Shown here piece by piece: positions 9,345 to 16,971 of a DNA stretch of 64,000 nucleotides. A program made the translations under genes and the position numbers. The notes beneath the pieces were generated by a model. It was not told the origin of the DNA and searched no databases. It saw only the letters and a program-made list of their open reading frames with translations. Each line of letters starts with the position of its first letter. The stretch's first letter is position 1. The stretch lies in assembly GCA_000171875.1 (NCBI GenBank), contig ABHI01000006.1, positions 40,633-104,632 of the forward strand, in the 5' to 3' direction. This DNA is from Flavobacteriales bacterium ALC-1 (GTDB lineage Bacteria; Bacteroidota; Bacteroidia; Flavobacteriales; Flavobacteriaceae).

Positions 9345-9728
9345 TTAGTTTTTGGCTTTGCTATGACTATTTTTAGATAATTTAGCTAACGAAAAAGCAG
9401 CAATAGCCATTACCAGATCTCTTACAGCAACATCTACATAGCTCCAACTAAAAATTAAAGTTAAAGCAATAGCTACTAACCAACCTGATACAACATAAGC
9501 ACCTATTTTTGTTTTTGTTAAAACAAGTATACCAGCAATAATTTCGATTACACCAACGATCATCATAAATGTGCTAGGTTCAAAAGGAAGTATATTGGCA
9601 AAGCCTTCAGAAATGTATTGACTCCAGTTGGTGAGAAGGTTAGTGAATTTGTCTAATCCTGCAACAATTGGTACAAGACTAAAAGTATACTTTAATACGT
9701 TTTTTACTAATTGAACGTTTGAATCCAT
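9345..9728 (-). CDS. DoxX-like four-helix membrane protein
   Basis: A 127-residue inner-membrane protein with four predicted membrane segments, including YTFSLVPIVAGLDKF, FMMIVGVIEIIAGILVL and GAYVVSGWLVAIALTLIF. The order of helices and the GLDKFTN / GxxEIxAG patterns fit the DoxX/DUF417-like superfamily of small redox- or stress-linked membrane proteins; no enzymatic function can be given. It is divergent from an ECF sigma gene, and a TGTAAC box lies upstream of each (see 9758-9808), which suggests that the sigma factor controls this gene. A convergent terminator follows its stop. Confidence 0.75.
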   Translation of the reverse strand: MDSNVQLVKNVLKYTFSLVPIVAGLDKFTNLLTNWSQYISEGFANILPFEPSTFMMIVGVIEIIAGILVLTKTKIGAYVVSGWLVAIALTLIFSWSYVDVAVRDLVMAIAAFSLAKLSKNSHSKAKN

Positions 9729-9757
9729 AATTTTACTTTTTGATTATTTATAAATTT

Positions 9758-9808
9758 GTTACATCCTTTTGATAGCTGATTTAAAAAAAGGATACAAAAT
9801 TTTGTAAC
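9758..9808. promoter_or_regulatory. Divergent control region with two opposed TGTAAC boxes and a 14-bp palindrome
   Basis: TGTAAC occurs at 9803-9808 on the plus strand (towards the sigma gene, ATG at 9850) and at 9763-9758 on the minus strand (towards the DoxX-like gene, ATG at 9728). TGTAAC resembles -35 boxes used by Bacteroidota ECF sigma factors. Between them, TACAAAATTTTGTA (9793-9806) is a perfect palindrome overlapping the plus-strand box, a possible operator. ATCCTTTT and AAAAGGAT also face each other across the centre. No convincing shared -10 box was found. Confidence 0.45.
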
Positions 9809-9849
9809 TTTTTTCATGTTTTATTATCTAAAATAAAAGGCATAACAAT

Positions 9850-10524
9850 ATGGAAGCTATAAGTATTAATGATTTTAATAATCATAAAATAAAAGAAACC
9901 GAAGTTGTAAAACGTATACTTAATGGTGAAAAAGAGCTTTATGAAATTTTGGTGCGTAGAAATAATCAGAAATTATATCGAATAATTCGTAGTTATTTAA
10001 AAGACCAGGCAGAAATTGAAGATATAATGCAGAATAGCTATCTAAAAGCATTTACTAAATTATATCAATTTAAACTAGAGTCTTCATTTTCTACTTGGTT
10101 AATTCGGATAGGAATTAATGAGTCCTTAACGCGATTGAAAGAAAAGGGAAAACTTCATCATTTAAATGAGCAAACAAGCGATTTAAAACCTAATTCTATT
10201 TTAGAAATTCCAGATAATAAACAGTTAAATCCGCAAGACAAAATGATACAGAATGAAGCAAAGCAATTATTAGAAAATGCTATTGATCATTTAGATATAA
10301 AATATAGAGCCGTTTATGTAATGAAAGAAGTGGAAGAAATGAGTTTAAAAGAAATAGCTGCTGTTTTAGAATTAACGATTTCTAATGTTAAAATAAGGCT
10401 ACATCGTTCTAAAGAAATGCTTAAAGAAAAGCTTTACGAAGTAGCAAATGATAAAAATATTTTTGAATTTGGTTTCTCTAAATGCGACAGAATAACTAAA
10501 AATGTTATGAGGCATATAAAATAA
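9850..10524 (+). CDS. ECF-type RNA polymerase sigma factor
   Basis: A 224-residue sigma-70 family protein. Region 2 (about residues 30-95) contains LYRIIRSYLKDQAEIEDIMQNSYLKAF and FSTWLIRIGINESL; region 4 (about 135-195) has the helix-turn-helix YRAVYVMKEVEEMSLKEIAA followed by LTISNVKIRLHRSKEMLKEKL. The tail FEFGFSKCDRITKNVM is a conserved C-terminal extension (FxF...CDRI) that I recall in a Bacteroidota ECF group; its Cys could matter for sensing, but this is inference. No anti-sigma gene follows; the next gene encodes a MATE exporter 113 bases on. The facing DoxX-like gene is the best candidate target. Confidence 0.88.
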   Translation: MEAISINDFNNHKIKETEVVKRILNGEKELYEILVRRNNQKLYRIIRSYLKDQAEIEDIMQNSYLKAFTKLYQFKLESSFSTWLIRIGINESLTRLKEKGKLHHLNEQTSDLKPNSILEIPDNKQLNPQDKMIQNEAKQLLENAIDHLDIKYRAVYVMKEVEEMSLKEIAAVLELTISNVKIRLHRSKEMLKEKLYEVANDKNIFEFGFSKCDRITKNVMRHIK

Positions 10525-10625
10525 CTATATCTCATACTATCTATTAAAACTAAGTTATTATACATTTCTATTAATCTCTATAAAACTTCTAACTCTATTT
10601 ATTAAAATTACTAAAACCTAAGCAC

Positions 10626-10633
10626 TATTTTTG
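10626..10633 (+). promoter_or_regulatory. -7 box very close to the MATE gene start
   Basis: TATTTTTG matches TAnnTTTG and ends only 4 bases before the ATG at 10638. If used, transcription would begin at or next to the start codon, giving a leaderless mRNA. No clear -33 TTG is visible at the usual distance. Confidence 0.4.
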
Positions 10634-10637
10634 CGCT

Positions 10638-12014
10638 ATGGTTTTAAGCAACTATACTAAAGAATTTAAATATAACCTTAAACTAGCTTCACCAGTGATT
10701 TTAGGTATGCTTGGGCACACCTTTGTCAGCTTTGTAGATAATGTAATGGTTGGGCAATTAGGTGCTGCAGAATTAGCGGCCGTGTCTTTAGGTAATAGCT
10801 TTATTTTTATTGCCATGTCTATAGGTATTGGTTTTTCTACAGCTATTACTCCTTTAACTGCAGAAGCAGATTCAGAAGAAAACTTTACTAAAGGCAAGTC
10901 TGTATTTAAACATGGCTTTTTTCTCTGTACTATTTTAGGCATTTTACTCTTTTTAATGTTGTTATTGGCAAAACCACTAATGTATGTTATGGACCAGCCA
11001 AAGGAAGTAGTAGAACTGGCAATTCCGTATTTAGATTTGGTAGCTTTTTCTTTAGTACCTTTGATTGTATTTCAAGCATTTAAGCAATTTAGTGATGGTT
11101 TATCATTAACTAAATATCCAATGTATGCTACGATTGTAGCTAATATTCTTAATGTTGCTATTAATTATGTTTTAATTTTTGGAAAGTTTGGTTTTCCAGA
11201 AATGGGTATTGTTGGTGCTGCAGTTGGTACTTTAGTCTCTCGTTTTGTGATGCTATTTTATCTGTGGTGGCTTTTAGCAAAAAAAGAAAAATCTAAGGCT
11301 TTTGTTACTAATATAAAATTCTTTAAGCTCAATAAGCAACCGCTTAAAAAGCTTACCAGTTTAGGTTTGCCAAGTGCTATGCAAATGTTTTTTGAAGTTG
11401 GTATATTTACAGCAGCCATTTGGTTAAGTGGCACCTTAGGAGCTAATGCGCAAGCGGCTAATCAGATTGCTTTAAATTTATCGTCTATGACGTTTATGGT
11501 GGCTATGGGTTTAAGTGTTGCTGCAATGATACGTGTTGGTAATCAAAAAGGTTTAAAAGATTTCAAGGCTTTAAAACGTATTGCAGAGTCTATCTTTTTA
11601 GTTGGGTTTGTTTTTGCTGTTGTGTTCGCCTTGTTCTTTGTGATTTTCCATACGGCACTGCCAGATTTATATGTGGATTTAGATGATCCGACTAATGCTT
11701 TAGATACTGCTGAGGTGGTTAAAATTGCATCCACCTTATTGTTAGCCGCAGCTGTGTTTCAGATTAGTGATAGTTTGCAAGTGATTGCACTTGGAGCTTT
11801 ACGTGGACTTCAGGATGTTAAGATTCCGACTATAATTACCTTTATTTCATATTGGGTGGTTGGTTTTCCAATTAGTTATTTTTTAGGTAAAGAAGACGCT
11901 TATGGCAGCTTAGGTATATGGCTTGGACTTCTCGCTGGATTAACAGTAGCTGCAATTTTACTTTTTGTAAGGTTTAACTATTTAACCAAGAAACTCATTC
12001 TTAAAAAAGAATAA
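10638..12014 (+). CDS. MATE family multidrug/cation efflux transporter
   Basis: A 458-residue inner-membrane antiporter with about 12 membrane segments in two halves, as in NorM. The N-terminal signature LASPVILGMLGHTFVSFVDNVMVGQLGAAEL matches the family pattern (P-x-x-x-x-x-x-x-x-x-x-x-D-x-x-x-V-G), and the second half repeats it (LGLPSAMQMFFEVGIF). Such proteins export cationic compounds using Na+ or H+ gradients; the substrate cannot be read from sequence. The start is supported by conservation of YTKEFKYNLKLA directly before helix 1 in relatives and lies right behind a -7 box. It is in the MATE family proper and is not a Wzx flippase. Confidence 0.92.
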   Translation: MVLSNYTKEFKYNLKLASPVILGMLGHTFVSFVDNVMVGQLGAAELAAVSLGNSFIFIAMSIGIGFSTAITPLTAEADSEENFTKGKSVFKHGFFLCTILGILLFLMLLLAKPLMYVMDQPKEVVELAIPYLDLVAFSLVPLIVFQAFKQFSDGLSLTKYPMYATIVANILNVAINYVLIFGKFGFPEMGIVGAAVGTLVSRFVMLFYLWWLLAKKEKSKAFVTNIKFFKLNKQPLKKLTSLGLPSAMQMFFEVGIFTAAIWLSGTLGANAQAANQIALNLSSMTFMVAMGLSVAAMIRVGNQKGLKDFKALKRIAESIFLVGFVFAVVFALFFVIFHTALPDLYVDLDDPTNALDTAEVVKIASTLLLAAAVFQISDSLQVIALGALRGLQDVKIPTIITFISYWVVGFPISYFLGKEDAYGSLGIWLGLLAGLTVAAILLFVRFNYLTKKLILKKE

Positions 12015-12070
12015 TTTATAAGTACAGCGAACCAATAAGTTCTCAACAGCGCTCGAACAGACAAAACAAC

Positions 12071-12078
12071 TATATTTG
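12071..12078 (+). promoter_or_regulatory. -7 promoter box for the acidic protein / PAP2 operon
   Basis: TATATTTG is a perfect TAnnTTTG box 27 bases before the ATG at 12106. A -33 TTG is not seen at the usual spacing. Confidence 0.5.
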
Positions 12079-12105
12079 TAACAATAAACACTTTTTGACT
12101 AAAAA

Positions 12106-12333
12106 ATGGAATTACCTAAATTCATACTTGGCGACAATACAGACCATCCAGATGCAATATTTATTGTTCATACTGAGTTTCCGAGATTCATTATTAATTT
12201 AGAAAATGATGAGGTAGAGTGGTTTGAAGAATTTGACCAGCATGACCAAAAAGAACTCGAAACTGAAACTGAGAACTACATTAAATTAGCTACTGAATTT
12301 TACGATAGAGAAGTCGCTAGATACGATGATTAA
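12106..12333 (+). CDS. Small acidic conserved protein of unknown function
   Basis: A 75-residue cytoplasmic protein, strongly acidic (runs such as NLENDEVEWFEEFDQHDQKELETE), without Cys, signal peptide or membrane segment. I do not recognise a named domain, though very similar small proteins are, as far as I recall, widespread in Flavobacteriaceae. It has its own -7 box, and its TAA stop overlaps the ATG of the PAP2 gene by one base (TAATG), so the two are likely translationally coupled. A regulatory or adaptor role for the phosphatase is only a guess. Confidence 0.8.
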   Translation: MELPKFILGDNTDHPDAIFIVHTEFPRFIINLENDEVEWFEEFDQHDQKELETETENYIKLATEFYDREVARYDD

Positions 12334-12905
12334 TGTTAGATAAACTTTTAGAATTAGATACAGAGCTTTTCCTTTACCTTAACAAATTAGGGTCATCCAC
12401 TTGGGATACCATGTGGTTAGTCATTACAGATGAGTATACATTTGTGCCATTATACGCTATTCTATTATTTCTTATTTATAAAAAATGCGGTGCCAAACCA
12501 TTACTTATTATGGTTCTAGTAATTGCAGCTATGATAACTTTTACAGACCAAATAACTAATCTTTTTAAGGATGGTTTTATGAGACCGAGACCTTGTCGTT
12601 TAGATGAACTTATAGATGAAGGCATGCGTTACATTGCAGAACGTTGTGGTAAATATGGTTTCTTTTCTGGGCACTCTTCAAATTCTATGGCAGCAGCAGT
12701 TTTTGGAGGTTTAGTCTTACGACCATATTTTAAAAATTTAATTTTTTTACTCTTATTTTGGAGTTTTATAGTTGCTTATAGTAGAATTTATGTTGGTGTG
12801 CATTATCCAATTGATATTGTATGTGGAATGACCTTTGGAGCACTAGCAGGATTTGGATTCTATAAGTTGAATAAATATCTACTAAAACGGTTTATCGTCG
12901 AGTAA
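12333..12905 (+). CDS. PAP2-family membrane phosphatase
   Basis: A 190-residue integral membrane phosphatase, probably acting on undecaprenyl pyrophosphate or another lipid phosphate at the periplasmic face. The three PAP2 motifs are present: K79-x5-RPRP (residues 84-87), SGHS (112-115) and SRIYVGVHYPID (150-161) with His157 and Asp161. There are about five membrane segments. It is coupled to the small acidic protein upstream by TAATG. Its 3' end overlaps the convergent ArnT-like gene by 14 bases. Given the neighbouring lipid-linked sugar genes, recycling of undecaprenyl carriers is a plausible role (inference). Confidence 0.9.
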   Translation: MLDKLLELDTELFLYLNKLGSSTWDTMWLVITDEYTFVPLYAILLFLIYKKCGAKPLLIMVLVIAAMITFTDQITNLFKDGFMRPRPCRLDELIDEGMRYIAERCGKYGFFSGHSSNSMAAAVFGGLVLRPYFKNLIFLLLFWSFIVAYSRIYVGVHYPIDIVCGMTFGALAGFGFYKLNKYLLKRFIVE

Positions 12906-14511
12906 GCCTATACAACTGATTAACCAATCGCGATTTATGAGCTTTTGCATCTTTGTTTGAAGTATTCAAATCGTAAGTAGTGACAAATTCAATGTTATAC
13001 AATTTTGAAAGTTCTTCAAATTCTTCAGGATCTTCTTTTCCTGTTAATAAATTAAACTCTTTTTCAGTAGGAAGTATTAGACCTTCTTTCGATTTTAACT
13101 TCGGAATTTTATTACCATAATTATAAATCGCTTCTGGTGATACATTGCTTATACTATACAAAGGAATAGGTGCTTCACTTAATTCTGATACAGGCTTATA
13201 ATCTGCTTGAACATGAGTTTGAGCAATTGGTAATGCAACTAAACCTATGGTTAGCATAAAGCCAATAATTAAATAGAAAACAACTTTAATGTTTTTTATT
13301 CTTAAAAATTTGAAGATATAGAAACCAATAATCAATAGAATAAGGGCAGTAACTATAAATCGGGCCAATACTAAGCCAGTTAAAATATCATTTGAGAAAA
13401 ACCATACAATCCAAAAGAGGATAGCTATAGTGCCAATAAGTCCAAATGAAAAATAAACAGGAATCGTTTCTCTTTTATCCTTTATGTTTTTGAATTCACG
13501 AATTAAATATTCTATATAAAACCCAATATTTATAGCTAAAGGAATTAGAACAGGCATAAGGTAACGTGATTTCTTTTCAGGAATAATAGATAAGAGAATC
13601 ACAGCAATAATCGTCCAAAATAAACTAAAACGATAGGCTTTTAAATTTGAGACTCGAGATTTTAAATAGGGATATAATAAGCTAATAAAGGCAGGGATGG
13701 TCCATAGGCCACTTTGTACAAAGAAACTCCAGTAATAATAAAATGGTCTTACATTATAACTACTCCAGTTAGAGGTTTCGCGTTCAGCAATTCTTGCAAA
13801 AGTTTCGGGGTCAACAACTCTAACATGAAAGTACCACCAACCACCTAAAACAATTCCGAAGACTAAAAGACTAATCAGTTTTAAAAAATGTAATGTTCCG
13901 CCTTTAAATCGATAAGAAATACCATAAGCAATAACAAATGGTAAGAATAGAACATAAAGAGAAACAGGGCCTTTGGATAATACTGAGCCCGCTAAAAACA
14001 ATACAAATAACAAACTCCTTAATACAGTTGTCTTCTTATTCTGAAACATCAGGAACAGCTGATATAAAGCCATAAGCATAAAACCATGTGTGTAAATATC
14101 CCAAGGTGCTTCAATGGTAATGCCTATAACATAGAAAGAGCTTAAAACAATAAACCCATTAATAAGACTATGCGATTTACTAAGCTCTAATTTTTTTGAT
14201 AGGAGATAAGTTGAAACACCTATACTAGCCATAAAAAGTAAAGCGGGCCAACGCAGTGTTAAAACAGACTTCATTCCAAATAGCATTCCAAAAAAAGCAG
14301 TTATCCAAGTTGGTAAAGGTGGTTTTTGGTAACGTGCTTCTCCATTCATTGTGGTTAAAATCCAATTGTCATCTGTAAGCATTTCTCGAGCAGAAATAAA
14401 ATTACGTGCTTCCATAATGGTTACAGGAATAGCATCAATCGTAAAACCTAACATAAGAATGACGAAAAGTAATAGACAAGCTATCGGATATTTCTCTATG
14501 AGCTTAATCAT
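12892..14511 (-). CDS. ArnT-like glycosyltransferase (GT39/GT83, GT-C fold)
   Basis: A 539-residue polytopic membrane enzyme expected to transfer a sugar from an undecaprenyl-phosphate carrier to a periplasmic acceptor. The N-terminal loop motif MEARNFISAREM (catalytic-type Glu34) and GEARYQKPPLPTWI (57-70) are the typical signature of ArnT-like bacterial GT-C enzymes. About 12 membrane segments follow, then a short periplasmic C-terminal domain. It is the last gene of a tight three-gene operon (GT2, LAB_N, this gene) and its ATG overlaps the LAB_N stop by 8 bases. The real acceptor (lipid A, glycan or protein) and the sugar are unknown; no aminoarabinose biosynthesis genes are nearby. Confidence 0.88.
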   Translation of the reverse strand: MIKLIEKYPIACLLLFVILMLGFTIDAIPVTIMEARNFISAREMLTDDNWILTTMNGEARYQKPPLPTWITAFFGMLFGMKSVLTLRWPALLFMASIGVSTYLLSKKLELSKSHSLINGFIVLSSFYVIGITIEAPWDIYTHGFMLMALYQLFLMFQNKKTTVLRSLLFVLFLAGSVLSKGPVSLYVLFLPFVIAYGISYRFKGGTLHFLKLISLLVFGIVLGGWWYFHVRVVDPETFARIAERETSNWSSYNVRPFYYYWSFFVQSGLWTIPAFISLLYPYLKSRVSNLKAYRFSLFWTIIAVILLSIIPEKKSRYLMPVLIPLAINIGFYIEYLIREFKNIKDKRETIPVYFSFGLIGTIAILFWIVWFFSNDILTGLVLARFIVTALILLIIGFYIFKFLRIKNIKVVFYLIIGFMLTIGLVALPIAQTHVQADYKPVSELSEAPIPLYSISNVSPEAIYNYGNKIPKLKSKEGLILPTEKEFNLLTGKEDPEEFEELSKLYNIEFVTTYDLNTSNKDAKAHKSRLVNQLYRLTRR

Positions 14512-15127
14512 TGGTTTGTCTAATTAAGTAGGCATTACGTGCATAAATTATTAATCCGAATAAATGACCAACAAATAGCACAGGATCTTTTCTAATGATT
14601 GCATACGTTAATATGAGACCAGCGCCAATTAAACTTAACACCCAAAACCCCATTGGTAATGTAGATTCTTTATGACGTTCAGAATGAATCCACTGATATA
14701 CAAAACGTAACGTAAAAATAACTTGTGCTACAATTCCTAATATTAATAACCAGGTAGGAATGTCAGCATTTTTAAATAATAATTCTATATCTATTTTATT
14801 ATTGTTGTAATAAAAAACAACAATTAAAATAGGTGCAACGAATAATAAGTATCGAACTGGCTTAGGAAATTTTTTCCATTGCCCTTGGAGTTGTAAATTA
14901 CGTATGTAGATAAAGTAAGTTAAACTCTGACCAAGCATAATAGCAAAATCTAAACGTAAATAACCATATATAAATAGTAAGAACGAAGCAATTAAGCTTA
15001 AGGTCCAAAACGTACTTGGTGTTATGACCTTACGCTGCTTTTCTGAGGTAATCCATTGAATTAATAGCCGAGAAGAAAATAAAATCTGAGCTAAAAATCC
15101 GATGCTGTAAATTATCCAATCCTTCAT
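14504..15127 (-). CDS. Membrane protein with two LAB_N domains (lipid-A-disaccharide synthase N-terminal-like)
   Basis: A 207-residue protein made of two tandem copies of the LAB_N domain, at about residues 5-75 and 125-200. The repeats are clear by eye: GFLAQILFSSRLLIQWITSEKQRKVITPSTFWTLSL versus GIVAQVIFTLRFVYQWIHSERHKESTLPMGFWVLSL, each followed by a second hydrophobic helix pair. It contains no LpxB catalytic domain. LAB_N resembles small PQ-loop/SWEET-type three-helix units, so a tandem form could act as a transporter. In this operon, between an undecaprenyl-phosphate sugar synthase and an ArnT-like transferase, a flippase role like ArnE/ArnF is attractive but is inference. It overlaps both neighbours (4 and 8 bases). 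Confidence 0.82.
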   Translation of the reverse strand: MKDWIIYSIGFLAQILFSSRLLIQWITSEKQRKVITPSTFWTLSLIASFLLFIYGYLRLDFAIMLGQSLTYFIYIRNLQLQGQWKKFPKPVRYLLFVAPILIVVFYYNNNKIDIELLFKNADIPTWLLILGIVAQVIFTLRFVYQWIHSERHKESTLPMGFWVLSLIGAGLILTYAIIRKDPVLFVGHLFGLIIYARNAYLIRQTND

Positions 15128-15840
15128 TTGCTGGATTTTGCAACGTCGTAATTAATGTATTTTTTCTTCATCCAAAGGTAAGCGAAGCAATCCATCAGAG
15201 GACCAAGTAATCGGTTCCAAAGTCCAAATTTTGCTGTACCAGCTATTCTAGGAAAATGCTGAACTGTAACTTGAGTTACTCTACCATTTTGAAGCATTAT
15301 CATCGCGGGTAAAAAGCGATGTAAACCTCTAAACATTGGGATACGTTTGGCATAATCTGTTTTAATCACCTTGAGTGGACAACCGGTATCATCCATGCCA
15401 TCGTGAGTAAAAGCACGTCTAATGCCATTGGCTATTTTAGATGACATATTCTTTACAAAAGAATCTTTTCGATTAGAGCGTACACCAGTAACCAATTCGT
15501 GAGTGTCAGTATATTCTAAGAGAATATTAAAATCTTCTGGAGCAGTTTGTAAATCAGAATCAATATAGCCAACAAGTTCAGAATCAACATAATCAAAGCC
15601 AGCTTTTATAGCAGCACTTAAGCCTCTATTTTCTTTAAATGAAATATATTCAAACGCATCATTACTTTGGCAAATAGCTTCAATTAAAGCTTGACTATTG
15701 TCTTTTGAACCATCATTAACAAACAAAACAGATGTTGGTACAGATGCAATTTTAAGATAGTTTGAAAGTTCTGTTTCTACACGTTCTAAATTTTCCTCTT
15801 CATTATAAACAGGTACTACAATGGTGAACTTATATGTCAT
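15124..15840 (-). CDS. Glycosyltransferase family 2 (DPM1/ArnC-like, lipid-phosphate sugar synthase)
   Basis: A 238-residue GT-A enzyme with VVPVYNEEENL near the N-terminus, NDGSKDNS (42-49), KENRGLSAAIKAGFDY and the metal-binding YIDSDLQ (Asp94, Asp96). The DTGCPLKVIK and FRGLHRFLPAM segments are typical of dolichyl/undecaprenyl-phosphate sugar synthases (DPM1, ArnC, GtrB). Unlike ArnC and GtrB it lacks the two C-terminal membrane helices and ends with one short hydrophobic helix. It is the first gene of the operon and overlaps the LAB_N gene by ATGA. Predicted role: load a sugar onto undecaprenyl phosphate in the cytoplasm for the downstream genes. Confidence 0.9.
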   Translation of the reverse strand: MTYKFTIVVPVYNEEENLERVETELSNYLKIASVPTSVLFVNDGSKDNSQALIEAICQSNDAFEYISFKENRGLSAAIKAGFDYVDSELVGYIDSDLQTAPEDFNILLEYTDTHELVTGVRSNRKDSFVKNMSSKIANGIRRAFTHDGMDDTGCPLKVIKTDYAKRIPMFRGLHRFLPAMIMLQNGRVTQVTVQHFPRIAGTAKFGLWNRLLGPLMDCFAYLWMKKKYINYDVAKSSK

Positions 15841-15862
15841 TCGTTTGATAGCTTAATCTCTG

Positions 15863-15870
15863 CAAAAGTA
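15863..15870 (-). promoter_or_regulatory. Possible -7 box for the GT2 / LAB_N / ArnT-like operon
   Basis: On the minus strand this reads TACTTTTG, matching TAnnTTTG, 22 bases before the ATG at 15840 and between the operon and the meaB stop codon. An upstream TTG (15887-15885) is present at a somewhat short spacing of 14 bases. Confidence 0.4.
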
Positions 15871-15881
15871 TTGTTTTTTTA

Positions 15882-16961
15882 TCACAACGATAGTAGATAT
15901 TCTGCCGCTGCAAAAGGTGTCGTTTTTCCAGCCTCAACTAAATCAATTTGCTTTTGTAATTCTAACTTAATTTTAGATGAGTTATAGAAGTTAGATTTTA
16001 GGCGTTCTTCTATAGTTTGTAATAGCCAAAACTTATTTTGATTGTTTCGATTGGTTTCAAAATAATTGTTTGATGATGTCGTTGTAATATAATCTTCAAT
16101 CATTTGCCAAACTTCAGAAATACCTTCATGCTTTAAAGCACTACAAAGTGATACTTTTGGAGACCAATTCGATGCTTTTGAAGGATATAAATGTAGAGCT
16201 CTATTAAATTCTACTTTAGCCGATTTAGCGGCCTTTAAATTATCTCCATCAGCTTTATTAATTACAATAGCATCAGCCATTTCTATAATACCGCGTTTAA
16301 TACCTTGTAATTCATCACCAGCTCCAGCCAATTTCAACAGTAAAAAGAAATCGACCATGCTGTGTACAGCAGTTTCACTCTGTCCCACACCAACTGTTTC
16401 TATAATAATAGTATCAAACCCTGCAGCTTCACATAGTATAATAGTTTCACGAGTTTTTCTAGCCACCCCACCTAAAGAATCTCCTGAAGGAGAAGGTCTA
16501 ATAAAAGCATTCTTATCTTTCACCAAATCTTCCATTCGAGTTTTATCTCCCAAAATACTTCCTCTACTTAAACTACTACTTGGGTCAACAGCAAGGACGG
16601 TTACTTTTTTACCAATATTTGTTAGATGACTTCCAAAGGCTTCAATAAATGTACTTTTGCCTACGCCAGGAACACCCGTAATACCAATACGAGTTGCATT
16701 ATTGGCATATGGTAAACACGCTGTAATTATTTTAGTTGCTTTTGCAGTGTGTTTTTGGTTGGTGCTTTCAACTAAAGTAATCGCCCTACTTAAATCAGTA
16801 ATATTTCCAGAGGTTATTCCAGAAACTAAATCTTCTACAGAAGGTTGTTTTTGGCGTTTAGATTTTATAGATTTTGCAGAATCAGAATTTAGTGATTTAG
16901 GTGACTCAATACCATCTTTTTCGTGTAAAGCAGATTTATATTTGGTTTCTTTTTTAGTCAC
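15882..16961 (-). CDS. meaB: Methylmalonyl-CoA mutase-associated GTPase MeaB
   Basis: A 359-residue G3E-family GTPase that protects and reloads adenosylcobalamin in methylmalonyl-CoA mutase. Motifs: G1 GVPGVGKST (96-104), VLAVDPSSSLSRGSILGDKTRM, FIRPSPSGDSLGGVA, IETVGVGQSE (G3 region) and NKADG (G4). The first ~45 residues are K/S-rich and look disordered, as in other flavobacterial MeaB. The mutase itself is not in the window, but a cobalamin adenosyltransferase is at 30226. It lies 10 bases after the DUF2911 gene and is probably co-transcribed with it. The older name ArgK applies to the same family. Confidence 0.93.
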   Translation of the reverse strand: MTKKETKYKSALHEKDGIESPKSLNSDSAKSIKSKRQKQPSVEDLVSGITSGNITDLSRAITLVESTNQKHTAKATKIITACLPYANNATRIGITGVPGVGKSTFIEAFGSHLTNIGKKVTVLAVDPSSSLSRGSILGDKTRMEDLVKDKNAFIRPSPSGDSLGGVARKTRETIILCEAAGFDTIIIETVGVGQSETAVHSMVDFFLLLKLAGAGDELQGIKRGIIEMADAIVINKADGDNLKAAKSAKVEFNRALHLYPSKASNWSPKVSLCSALKHEGISEVWQMIEDYITTTSSNNYFETNRNNQNKFWLLQTIEERLKSNFYNSSKIKLELQKQIDLVEAGKTTPFAAAEYLLSL

Positions 16962-16971
16962 CTCAACTTAA

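Noticed and set aside
10638..12014. MATE transporter as the missing Wzx flippase
   Set aside because: It matches the NorM-like MATE group and lies 24 kb from the polysaccharide locus.
16357..16971. Plus-strand ORFs opposite meaB
   Set aside because: Antisense frames of a well-supported gene; no motif.
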